Shown here: positions 26,306 through 33,874 of the stretch, in pieces | Layout of the letters: each line of letters begins with the position of its first letter | Position numbering within the stretch: position 1 is the first letter of the stretch | DNA from: an uncultured Bizionia sp. | Lineage (GTDB): Bacteria; Bacteroidota; Bacteroidia; Flavobacteriales; Flavobacteriaceae | Assembly: GCA_947496215.1 (NCBI GenBank) | Contig: CANMCF010000001.1 | Span: 1-64,000 of the forward strand | Reading direction: 5' to 3' | Length of the DNA stretch: 64,000 nt | Program-made: the position numbers and the translations under genes | The notes under the pieces: generated by a model | Told to the model about the DNA's origin: nothing | Databases searched by the model: none | What the model saw: the letters and a program-made list of their open reading frames with translations, nothing else

Positions 26306-27119
26306 AATTATTAGCTATTTGGGAGTTATAAATATAATTTTATAAAAAAGCTGTATTACAATGTTGCTTATGGGCAAACACTTTTTTGGGATTTATATTC
26401 CTGATTCATTTTCTTTTGATTTTTACAATTAGACACAAGTAGCATATGGAAACAATCTTTTAAACTTAAAACAAGTTGTATGAAAAAGATGAGCAATAGT
26501 CAACAAATAAAATCGGAGGGAAACAATCAACACTCTATATTAGATACACTTACAACTTGATTTTAAATTAGGGGTTTGTCGTGAATTAAACAAAAATGGA
26601 TGGCAATTATCCACCTAATTTAGATTAAGTGTGAGGGTTAACCGACAAAAATGTGATAGCTATTGAAAATTGTGTCTTAAATTTAGATTAAAAATTATCT
26701 TGTTTAAAGTGTTTAAAAATAGGGTGTTGGTGTTTTTTTAAATGATTAAAAATAATAATCACCTCTTTTCGTGGAGAATTTGAGTTTATCAACTCATTAA
26801 TCTAATAGGCTCAGAGAAAACAATTGTTACTATAACAATTGGCTTTTTTGTAGAAGAGTTGTTTTTGCGTTAATTCTAATCTGACAAAATAATTTACTTA
26901 TGGTTTCTTGTAAGGGAGATATACTCTTGATTAGGGTTTCATACCTTTTGCTATCAGGTGTTTATACTTGATTTTAAAAACTGGTACTTTTACTATCCCT
27001 TATTTCATTTTTGTGTTGGATATTTATGGTTGTAATAAAACATAGATATAGAAACACTCCCATTGTTTCCATTTCATTTAGGTGAAATACTAACTAATAA
27101 AGAACGAAAAGAAAGTGTT
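26306..27119. other. Gene-free 800-bp stretch upstream of the tyrosinase operon
   Basis: No convincing ORF. It is very AT-rich and contains an intrinsic-terminator-like hairpin at 26821-26849. Two similar ~10-base blocks (AATTTAGATTAA) occur around 26618 and 26679, and these may be regulatory repeats. It may hold the tyrosinase operon promoter and a small transcript ending at the hairpin. Confidence 0.4.
26821..26849 (+). terminator. Terminator-like hairpin without an upstream gene
   Basis: CAATTGTTA-CTA-TAACAATTG, 9-bp perfect stem with 3-nt loop, followed by GC and six T residues on the plus strand. No plus-strand gene ends here, so it may end a small RNA or act as an attenuator in the leader of the downstream operon. 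Confidence 0.5.
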
Positions 27120-27542
27120 ATGGGAAATCAATATACAGGCATATGGACCTACAGAAGCTTGCTTAACGATCCGGATCTATCAATCAGTTTTGATGATTTG
27201 GAGTTTGGAAGAGGCAATATCAGAATTGAAGAATCCGAACCAGGAATATTCAAAGGATTGATCTATGGCCCAGGATGGGAATTGAAGCTCAAAGGTTCCA
27301 TTCAAGAAGGGGCACCTTCAACATTGTGGTTTCAAGGATCTGGAGTGGTAAGTGGAGCCCCTTGGGTATATGACTATCTATGCTATGCAGTACCACACAT
27401 ACCAAATGGAGTAGACCAGATTCCAGCCTTGGTAGGATCTGTAACTCGTGCCATTCCACATCCAAATGGTAGTGGAGGAACTAATCCAGCTGGAGTTGTA
27501 GCTTCTTTTTATGCCGTACTTCAACCAAAATCAAAACTATAA
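27120..27542 (+). CDS. Small protein of the tyrosinase operon, unknown
   Basis: A ~140-residue protein; the track ORF starts at 27063 but the ATG at 27120 (MGNQYTGIWTYRSLLNDP) follows a purine-rich stretch and is the likely start. It is beta-rich with 'GIFKGLIYGPGWELKLKGSI', 'LWFQGSGV' and 'PWVYDYLCYAVPH', suggesting a small avidin/lipocalin-like barrel. No signal peptide is present. It is first of a three-gene plus-strand operon with a membrane protein and a tyrosinase, so it may be a helper (for example a caddie-like copper or folding protein). That role is inferred. Confidence 0.6.
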   Translation: MGNQYTGIWTYRSLLNDPDLSISFDDLEFGRGNIRIEESEPGIFKGLIYGPGWELKLKGSIQEGAPSTLWFQGSGVVSGAPWVYDYLCYAVPHIPNGVDQIPALVGSVTRAIPHPNGSGGTNPAGVVASFYAVLQPKSKL

Positions 27543-27546
27543 TCCC

Positions 27547-28017
27547 ATGATAAAAGAAGGCTTTACTCAATCTTGTTGTTGTTCTTCACAAGAGAATGAA
27601 GAAAACATAGTGAAAACGGCATATAAAAAGCCAAAGTCAAGAAGTAGAAGAATATTGAATTCCATCTATTCCGTTACCATAAGCCTACTCATAGGCCTAT
27701 TTCCAAAATGCCCAGTATGTTGGGCAGCATATATGAGCATATTTGGAAGTTATGGCATTTCCAAGCTTCCATACATGCCTTGGTTAATGCCTATATTGAT
27801 AGGTTTTTTGGGATTCCATCTTTTCTTGGTTTATCGAAACATCAAAAACAAGGGGATGGCTCCTTTCATAATAAGTGTAATAGGGGCTTTCATTACCATA
27901 GGAGGAAAGTTGATCTTTCCAGATAGCAATGCCATCATGGTAATAGGAATGGTATTGATACTCATGGGATCATTATGGAATAGCTTTTCGTTCCAACGTA
28001 TGCAAATAGCCAATTGA
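27547..28017 (+). CDS. Cys-rich four-helix membrane protein of the tyrosinase operon
   Basis: A ~156-residue protein from the ATG at 27547 (MIKEGFTQSCCCSSQENEEN); the track start 27511 overlaps the preceding gene by 32 bases. It has an N-terminal CCC motif, then four hydrophobic helices. The first helix ends in 'LFPKCPVCWAAYMSIFGSYG', with a C-P-x-C pair in the membrane, as in MerC/MerT-type metal carriers. In a tyrosinase operon it is a candidate for copper handling. That is inference; no experimental family is certain. Confidence 0.6.
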   Translation: MIKEGFTQSCCCSSQENEENIVKTAYKKPKSRSRRILNSIYSVTISLLIGLFPKCPVCWAAYMSIFGSYGISKLPYMPWLMPILIGFLGFHLFLVYRNIKNKGMAPFIISVIGAFITIGGKLIFPDSNAIMVIGMVLILMGSLWNSFSFQRMQIAN

Positions 28018-28046
28018 AAAAATAATCATCATTAAACCAATATAAA

Positions 28047-29624
28047 ATGTCATCAAACCGTAGATCAAAAGAAAGAATAAGAGTCAGAGAATCTGTTAGA
28101 GCACTTCAAGAGAAGTATGATAGAGGAGATAAGAAGCCATTGGAAGATTTAATGCGTGCTTGGAAAGGCATCAAGGAACTTCCACCAGAAGATGAGCACT
28201 CCTTTTTCAAATTGGGAGGTTTTCATGGAGAACCATTCAAAGGTGCTGGCTGGGGAAATAGTGCCTATTGGGGAGGTTGGTGCAATCACGGGAATGTATT
28301 GTTTCCAACATGGCATCGTGTCTACGTTCTTAAAATAGAAGAAGCCTTGCAAAGTATCAAGGGCTGTGAGGACGTTATGATGCCCTTTTGGGATGAAACC
28401 AGCGAAGAATCCATAAAACATGGTATTCCAAGGGCATTGACCGATGAGTTTTTCGAGCTGGATGGAAAACGCATTTCCAATCCATTGTTGTCTTTCACCT
28501 TTCCAATAAATGTGCATGACAACATTCAGAGTGATAACAACCTATATACCAAGCCAAAGGGTTACGAGACAGTACGTTACCCATTGTCGGGATTGGTTGG
28601 GACCGAGGAAGATCGTAAAGCTACGGCAGCACATAACGCAAAATTTCCAGATCACAATGAAAACGTGAAACTGCTCAATGAAAATGTGGTCAATTGGTTG
28701 AATTCCCATATCGTGGTAGACGGAAAGATAATACCGACCAACGTCACGAAAAAGTTCAAAGATTGCTTGAAGGCTCCAAATTATACGGTCTTTTCAAATA
28801 CGACTTCTGCCCAAGAATGGAATTTCAACCTTGAGGATGGTAGTAAACCAGTAGTGCCTTTGGAGTCACCACATAATAGCATTCATCTTTCTGTTGGAGG
28901 GTTTGATGTCCCTAACCAAGGAGATTATTCTCCAATACCAGGAGCAAATGGAGATATGGGAGAAAACAATACAGCAGGATTGGATCCTATATTCTTTTTC
29001 CACCATTGCAACGTAGATCGTATGTTTTGGCTATGGCAAAAACAAAACGGGCATACAGATGAATTGGGGATAATTTCCGAATATCCAGGAACGAATTCTG
29101 TAGACTCTCAAGGACCAACACCAGGGACTGTTCCTAATTCATGGTTGACCATGGAAACACCTTTGAACCCATTTGTCAAAGCAGATGGACAACCTTATGA
29201 CTCATATGATTGCATCAATATAGAAAAACAGTTGGGATTCACCTATGGGCCAGGTTCATTGGATGATTATGGAGCGGTTTTGAAAGCAGAGAAAATAGAG
29301 CCAGGCAAGATGGTTAGGGTGTCGAGCATCAATAGAGCACCAATAAGAGGTTCCTTTTTGGTTTCTGCCTTTGCAAACATAAATGGAGAGAGACATCACA
29401 TAGGTACGGAAGCCGTATTGAGTAGATGGAATACCCAATCTTGTGCCAATTGCCAAACGCATTTGGAGGTGAAGGCTCATTTTGGCCTACATGATTTCAA
29501 TGAAAAGGCAATTTCTAATGCGAGTTATGATATAGAAATAAAAGGTAGGGATGGAAATCTGAATGAAGAAGTCCAATTGAAGACTACCGGTGGCAAAAAG
29601 CTATTTCATATGGAAGTAAGGTAA
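28047..29624 (+). CDS. Tyrosinase/polyphenol oxidase, type-3 copper
   Basis: A 525-residue type-3 copper oxidase. The CuA site has His residues in 'GGFHGEPF', 'CNHGNVLFPTWHRVYVLKIE'. The CuB site has 'PHNSIHLSVGG' and 'DPIFFFHHCNVDRMFWLWQ'. These cover the six copper-binding histidines of tyrosinases/catechol oxidases that hydroxylate phenols and oxidise diphenols to quinones. A C-terminal beta domain (~400-525) contains 'CANCQTHLEV' and could act as a lid domain. No signal peptide, so cytosolic unless secreted by another route. It is third in its operon (30-nt gap) and ends in a strong terminator. The pathway (melanin or other) is not visible. Confidence 0.88.
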   Translation: MSSNRRSKERIRVRESVRALQEKYDRGDKKPLEDLMRAWKGIKELPPEDEHSFFKLGGFHGEPFKGAGWGNSAYWGGWCNHGNVLFPTWHRVYVLKIEEALQSIKGCEDVMMPFWDETSEESIKHGIPRALTDEFFELDGKRISNPLLSFTFPINVHDNIQSDNNLYTKPKGYETVRYPLSGLVGTEEDRKATAAHNAKFPDHNENVKLLNENVVNWLNSHIVVDGKIIPTNVTKKFKDCLKAPNYTVFSNTTSAQEWNFNLEDGSKPVVPLESPHNSIHLSVGGFDVPNQGDYSPIPGANGDMGENNTAGLDPIFFFHHCNVDRMFWLWQKQNGHTDELGIISEYPGTNSVDSQGPTPGTVPNSWLTMETPLNPFVKADGQPYDSYDCINIEKQLGFTYGPGSLDDYGAVLKAEKIEPGKMVRVSSINRAPIRGSFLVSAFANINGERHHIGTEAVLSRWNTQSCANCQTHLEVKAHFGLHDFNEKAISNASYDIEIKGRDGNLNEEVQLKTTGGKKLFHMEVR

Positions 29625-29644
29625 ATACAACACTTAATCAATAC

Positions 29645-29687
29645 AACCAAGGCGGTTTGGGTAGATAGCCAAACCGCCTTGGTTTTT
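29645..29687. terminator. Terminator after the tyrosinase gene
   Basis: AACCAAGGCGGTTTGG / CCAAACCGCCTTGGTT, a 16-bp GC-rich stem with 8-nt loop and T-tract. It also lies downstream of the convergent aminotransferase gene. Confidence 0.9.
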
Positions 29688-30804
29688 ATAGGTTAAAGCG
29701 TTCTTTCAATGCTTGCTTGACACGATCCAAGCCTTTCAATATGTAGTCCTTTCGTTCACCTATGCCAATTCTGAAATGATGATCCATTCCATAGCAATCT
29801 CCAGCAAGAATGAATACACTTTTTTCGGTTCGTAACCATTCTGCCAGCTCGGTGGAGTTAATGTCTAGGTTGTATTTGATGAAAAGCATTCCTCCACTTT
29901 TAGGAGGTACATACTCAAATAGGTCGCCATATTGATCCAACCATTCCTTTACCACAACCAAGTTTTCATTCAACATAGTCCTGTTGCGAGTCAATATTTC
30001 TTGTCGTTTTTCTGGTCTTAATGCGATTTCTCCGATGTAATGACTCATTATTCCTGCAGTAATGGATGTATAGTCGTGATAGGCCCAAGTGTCGGAAATC
30101 AAGTTTTCAGGTCCAACCAACCAGCCTAGACGTAGACCGGGTAAGGCATAGGCTTTGGACAATCCTCCATTTACCATGACCTTGTCGTACATTCCGATGA
30201 AGCTTTCTATCGTTTTTCCACTTAATTCGGCTCCTCTATATACCTCGTCGCAGTATACCCAAGCATCCACGCTTTTGGCAATGTCGACGATGTCTTGCAT
30301 TTCATCATTGGTGAGTGTGTAACCCGTTGGGTTGTTGGGATTGCAAATTGCAATCATTTTGGTTTTTTTGCTCACCAAGGATTTCAGCTCCTGCAAATCT
30401 GGTTTCCATTGATTGTCCTCACGTAAATGAAAGGCTTTGGGAATACACCCCATTTCTTCTGCTATTCCCCAAATTTGCATATAGTTTGGAACCATCATCA
30501 CGACTTCGTTCCCTTTTTCCAAAAGGGTATGACAAGCAATGAAATTGGCTTCGGAAGAACCGTTGGTAACAAGAATGTTTTCTTCATCAGAACCATTGTA
30601 CATCGCACTGATTCTCTTCCTCAAAGGTATGGAACCATTGGTTTGCCCATACCCCAAAACAGTATTGGCAAGTGTGTTTATTTGATCCTTGTCCAACAAT
30701 TCATTTAGGGTATAGGGGTGAAAACCACTTTCCGTCAAGTTGTAGTCTACGGTATTTTCAAATAGAGATTGTACTCTTTCTAATTCAAAAATTGGAATAT
30801 TCAT
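29686..30804 (-). CDS. Class I/II PLP-dependent aminotransferase
   Basis: A 372-residue fold-type I aminotransferase. Motifs: 'YGQTNGSIPLRKRI' (N-terminal), 'NGSSEANFI', 'ICNPNNPTGYTL' (N-P-x-N-P-T-G), 'VYCDEVYRG' (D-E-x-Y) and 'NGGLSKAYALPGLRLGWLVG' with the PLP-binding Lys. The substrate is unknown. Its start overlaps the stop of the ornithine-cyclodeaminase-like gene by four bases, so it is the second gene of that operon. It is therefore under the structured leader at 31784-31920. Confidence 0.85.
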   Translation of the reverse strand: MNIPIFELERVQSLFENTVDYNLTESGFHPYTLNELLDKDQINTLANTVLGYGQTNGSIPLRKRISAMYNGSDEENILVTNGSSEANFIACHTLLEKGNEVVMMVPNYMQIWGIAEEMGCIPKAFHLREDNQWKPDLQELKSLVSKKTKMIAICNPNNPTGYTLTNDEMQDIVDIAKSVDAWVYCDEVYRGAELSGKTIESFIGMYDKVMVNGGLSKAYALPGLRLGWLVGPENLISDTWAYHDYTSITAGIMSHYIGEIALRPEKRQEILTRNRTMLNENLVVVKEWLDQYGDLFEYVPPKSGGMLFIKYNLDINSTELAEWLRTEKSVFILAGDCYGMDHHFRIGIGERKDYILKGLDRVKQALKERFNL

Positions 30805-31757
30805 AATTGTCGTTTTTTAAAATTGTTATAAATGGTTTTCGCGATCATAATGTCTTGCACGGCAACACCAGTAAGATCTACAATGCTAATTTGTTTGTCG
30901 TTGACTCTTCTCAATTTTTGGTCTTGTATGGCTTTTCCTAGTTCAACAAGCTTGTTGGCTTCCAAAAAGTTATTTAGCCTAGCTTTGTGGATTTCACCTC
31001 TAGTTTCGCTTTGCGACAAGCTATCAGCGATTACGATGTCGGCACTTGCCAATATCTTGCTTTCCAGTTCTTGTTTTTCGGAAGTATCCGAACCCACTGC
31101 GGTTATGTGTGTGCCTGGTAAGATGTCCTTGTCAAGGAGTAGGGGAGTCGTCGAAGGTGTAGTCGTAACTATCAAATTGCAGTGTTGGGCAATTTCTGAA
31201 GGGTTTTTGACAATGGTGATGTCCAGATTCGAATTTGATTCCGATTGTATTTTCCTTGCATTGTCATCATTCCTTCCCCAAAGGAATACCGTTTTGCAAG
31301 TTGTGACCTTTTGAAGGTATTCCAGTTGCAACCTGGCTTGTATCCCTGTACCTATAATACCAATGGCCTTGACATTTTTAGGAGCGAAATACTTGGCGAC
31401 CAATGCTCCTGCGGCGGCAGTTCTTATGTCCGTAAGGTAGCCTTCATCCAATAGGAGGGAAATGGGTTGACCCGTTTTTTGGCTCAATAGAAGCATTAAC
31501 CCTTGGCTGGATGAAATTCCTAATTTGGGATTGTCATAGAAACCAGAAGCTACTTTGATGACAGAGAACTCATCATTTTTTATATATCCATATTTGATGT
31601 GAGTTTCTCCTTTTGGCTCATCAAAAAGCATTTCACCTACGGGAGGGACAATGGCATTGCCATTGCTATATTGTATGAAACCTTCTTCCATGGCAGAGAT
31701 TACGTCCACATTCTTCAATAGGGATTTGATTTCTTTCAGTCTAATAATAGCATCCAT
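30801..31757 (-). CDS. Ornithine cyclodeaminase/mu-crystallin family protein
   Basis: A 318-residue OCD/mu-crystallin family protein. Its NAD-binding Rossmann motif 'AIGIIGTGIQARLQLEYL' (~130-147) and substrate-site elements such as 'GETHIKYGYI' and 'LTDIRTAAAGALVAKYF' identify the family (ornithine cyclodeaminase, ketimine reductase, EutC-like enzymes). Cofactor NAD(P) is expected. The exact substrate is not deducible. It is first gene of an operon whose mRNA carries the structured leader (31784-31920). The family often pairs with threonine-dehydratase-like genes (e.g. EutB/EutC, SbnA/SbnB), and a dehydratase lies in the other operon with the same leader. Confidence 0.88.
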   Translation of the reverse strand: MDAIIRLKEIKSLLKNVDVISAMEEGFIQYSNGNAIVPPVGEMLFDEPKGETHIKYGYIKNDEFSVIKVASGFYDNPKLGISSSQGLMLLLSQKTGQPISLLLDEGYLTDIRTAAAGALVAKYFAPKNVKAIGIIGTGIQARLQLEYLQKVTTCKTVFLWGRNDDNARKIQSESNSNLDITIVKNPSEIAQHCNLIVTTTPSTTPLLLDKDILPGTHITAVGSDTSEKQELESKILASADIVIADSLSQSETRGEIHKARLNNFLEANKLVELGKAIQDQKLRRVNDKQISIVDLTGVAVQDIMIAKTIYNNFKKRQL

Positions 31758-31783
31758 TGTCTTTCGTATTAAAATTATATCAT

Positions 31784-31920
31784 AAAAAAACCTCCGTATA
31801 CCAAATCAAGTTCAATTGATTTAAGGTATACGGAGGTTTCCGTAAGAAACACATTCACTTTTCCAATGATCTTCCTTAAAGTTGAAAAACGAATGCGCAG
31901 CAAATTGCTACTAGGTTTCT
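31784..31920 (-). promoter_or_regulatory. Structured leader with terminator, riboswitch/attenuator candidate, copy 1
   Basis: On the minus strand, upstream of the OCD-aminotransferase operon: AGAAACCTAGTAGC then a small hairpin (AGCAATTTGCTG), a second stem (CATTC ... GAATG) around CTTTAAGGAAG, then GTTTCTTACGGAAACC. The 5' GAAAC can pair with GTTTC (closing P1) and GTTTC can instead pair with the downstream GAAAC. After this comes a perfect terminator, AAACCTCCGTATACC ... GGTATACGGAGGTTTTTTT (31784-31839), whose 5' arm overlaps GGAAACC. The alternative pairings form a switch. The same element occurs at 42864-43006 with covarying stems. Confidence 0.75.
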
Positions 31921-31955
31921 AAGTGTAAATATATAAAAATATTTTTATTGCATTT

Positions 31956-33806
31956 CTATTTTAAAACTGAAAACTCAATTGATGAATCATGATATACTCT
32001 ATGTGTTTGGTTTTTGTAATCCGAAGCTTTTGCCTTAAAGATGTTTGGAACAAAAGTTTGAGGATTCAAATCTATTAGAGGAAACCATGTGCTTTGCACT
32101 TGAATTTGTATTTTATGACCTTTCTTGAATGTATGGAATACGTCTTGTAGCTTTATGTTCACATCTGTTTTTTTGTTTGGCACGAACGCTTCTGGTTTGC
32201 TGAAATCGTTTCTGAACCTTCCTCTCATGACTTCACTTCTCACCATCAAGTGATAATTGGACATCTTCAAATATTTTTGAGTTTCTTCGGTATCTTCAAC
32301 TTCATCAGGGTATACATCTATGACTTTTACTATCCAATCGGCATCTGTCCCTGTTGTTGACACTTTTAATTTAGCCAGAATATCTCCTACCAATGTCACA
32401 TCCTCATTAAGTACGGAGGTTTCATAAACCATTACATCCGGTCTTCTGGCAGCAAATCGTTGGTCATCCGTCATATATTTTCTTAATGAATACTCCATTT
32501 TTATGTCTTCTGAATATGGAACGGGTTTTTTGAGGTTGCTTTCGAATTCGACAAATCCTTCAGAAGCTGTTTCTTCCAAATTTTGATTTTTTGATAGGAA
32601 AAATGATTTTTCTTGACTGTCTTTTGGTGGCCAGACATCGAATGAGTTCCATTCGTTTTTCCCGGTATCATAGATGTTTATTTCGGGCAATCCTGTGTTT
32701 TCATTGCCATTGCCTTTAAGAAAATGATTGAAAAACCTTGTTTCCACATTGCGTTGAAAGCCTAGGGAGATATCATCCCCAAAATATACGTTACCTATGG
32801 ATTGGCGTTTTTTCGAGCGCGCCCAGTCTCCGTGTCCCCAAGGACCAAAGACCATGATGTTGTAATTGTCACTGTTTTTCTCGATACTCTTGTACGTTTC
32901 GAATGGACCATACAAGTCCTCAGCATCAAAAAGGCCACCAACGGTCATTACGGCTGGCTTGACCTTTTTAAGGTGTTGTATGATGCCCCTTGTCTGCCAA
33001 AATTCGTCATAATTGGGGTGATCCTTTAGTTGTGACCAAAAGAAATTGTCCTTGTAATGCTCATCCAAATTGGTCAAGGGGCCGGCATCAAGGAAAAAAT
33101 CGTATTGATCCTTGCTTGTCAAAGTTGGGAATTGATACCAGGATTCGGTGGTATTCTTTGTCTTCTCATACCCGAAAACTGCAGTAGCTCTCCAATAGCT
33201 TAGAATATAGGCTCCATTATGATGAAAATCATCAAAGAAGAAATCTCCGATGGGAGCTTGGGGAGAGACAGCTTTTATTGCAGGGTGTGCATCCAACAAT
33301 GCACAATTGGCATAGAATCCGGGGTAGGAAATCCCCCATATTCCTACACGCCCATTGTTGTTTGGGGTGTTTTGAATGAGCCAATCCACAGTATCGTAAG
33401 TATCACTGGATTCATCTATTTGCTTGCCTTTTTTGTTTGGGATGTATGCTCTCATATTGTCGTAGTTGCCTTCACTCATCCACCGACCACGGACATCTTG
33501 ATAGACCACGATGTTTCCTTCCTTCATCAAGAACTTGTTTGGGCCAATCTTGGTTTTAAATGTATTTGCTCCATAAGGCTTGCAACTATATGGTGTGCGA
33601 TAAAGGAGAATCGGATATTCCTTCGAGGTGTCCTTTGGAGAATAGATCGTAGTATGTAATTTGATGCCATCACGCATGGTGATGGATGTCTCTGCTTTGG
33701 TGTAATGGTCTTCTGGCTTGTAGGAGTCATCGATTTCTTGACTGGTTGCAGAAATAAAGCATAAAAGGAAAAGGCCTTTCATGAGCCTAGATGTAATGGT
33801 GTTCAT
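31956..33806 (-). CDS. CocE/NonD family hydrolase (X-Pro dipeptidyl-peptidase type)
   Basis: A 616-residue secreted serine hydrolase (signal MNTITSRLMKGLFLLCFISA). N-terminal alpha/beta-hydrolase: 'TIYSPKDTSKEYPILLYRTP', 'YQDVRGRWMSEG', nucleophile 'GRVGIWGISYPGFYAN' (G-x-S-Y-x-G). The C-terminal beta domain, 'SQEKSFFLSKNQ' to 'RVYHDSSIEF', is X-Pro dipeptidyl-peptidase C-terminal-like. This family hydrolyses Xaa-Pro peptides or esters/acyl groups. It ends 36 bases upstream of the leader of the OCD operon, so the peptidase and the amino-acid operon are adjacent on the minus strand. Confidence 0.85.
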   Translation of the reverse strand: MNTITSRLMKGLFLLCFISATSQEIDDSYKPEDHYTKAETSITMRDGIKLHTTIYSPKDTSKEYPILLYRTPYSCKPYGANTFKTKIGPNKFLMKEGNIVVYQDVRGRWMSEGNYDNMRAYIPNKKGKQIDESSDTYDTVDWLIQNTPNNNGRVGIWGISYPGFYANCALLDAHPAIKAVSPQAPIGDFFFDDFHHNGAYILSYWRATAVFGYEKTKNTTESWYQFPTLTSKDQYDFFLDAGPLTNLDEHYKDNFFWSQLKDHPNYDEFWQTRGIIQHLKKVKPAVMTVGGLFDAEDLYGPFETYKSIEKNSDNYNIMVFGPWGHGDWARSKKRQSIGNVYFGDDISLGFQRNVETRFFNHFLKGNGNENTGLPEINIYDTGKNEWNSFDVWPPKDSQEKSFFLSKNQNLEETASEGFVEFESNLKKPVPYSEDIKMEYSLRKYMTDDQRFAARRPDVMVYETSVLNEDVTLVGDILAKLKVSTTGTDADWIVKVIDVYPDEVEDTEETQKYLKMSNYHLMVRSEVMRGRFRNDFSKPEAFVPNKKTDVNIKLQDVFHTFKKGHKIQIQVQSTWFPLIDLNPQTFVPNIFKAKASDYKNQTHRVYHDSSIEFSVLK

Positions 33807-33874
33807 TTTTTTTTAAAGGGGATTTTATAAATTATTATTGGTTATTGCATATTCGAGGAAAAGGAATGCATTTT

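Noticed and set aside
31784-31920. T-box, SAM, TPP or cobalamin riboswitch assignment for the leader
   Set aside because: Conserved signature strings of those classes, as I remember them, are absent; no class is assigned.
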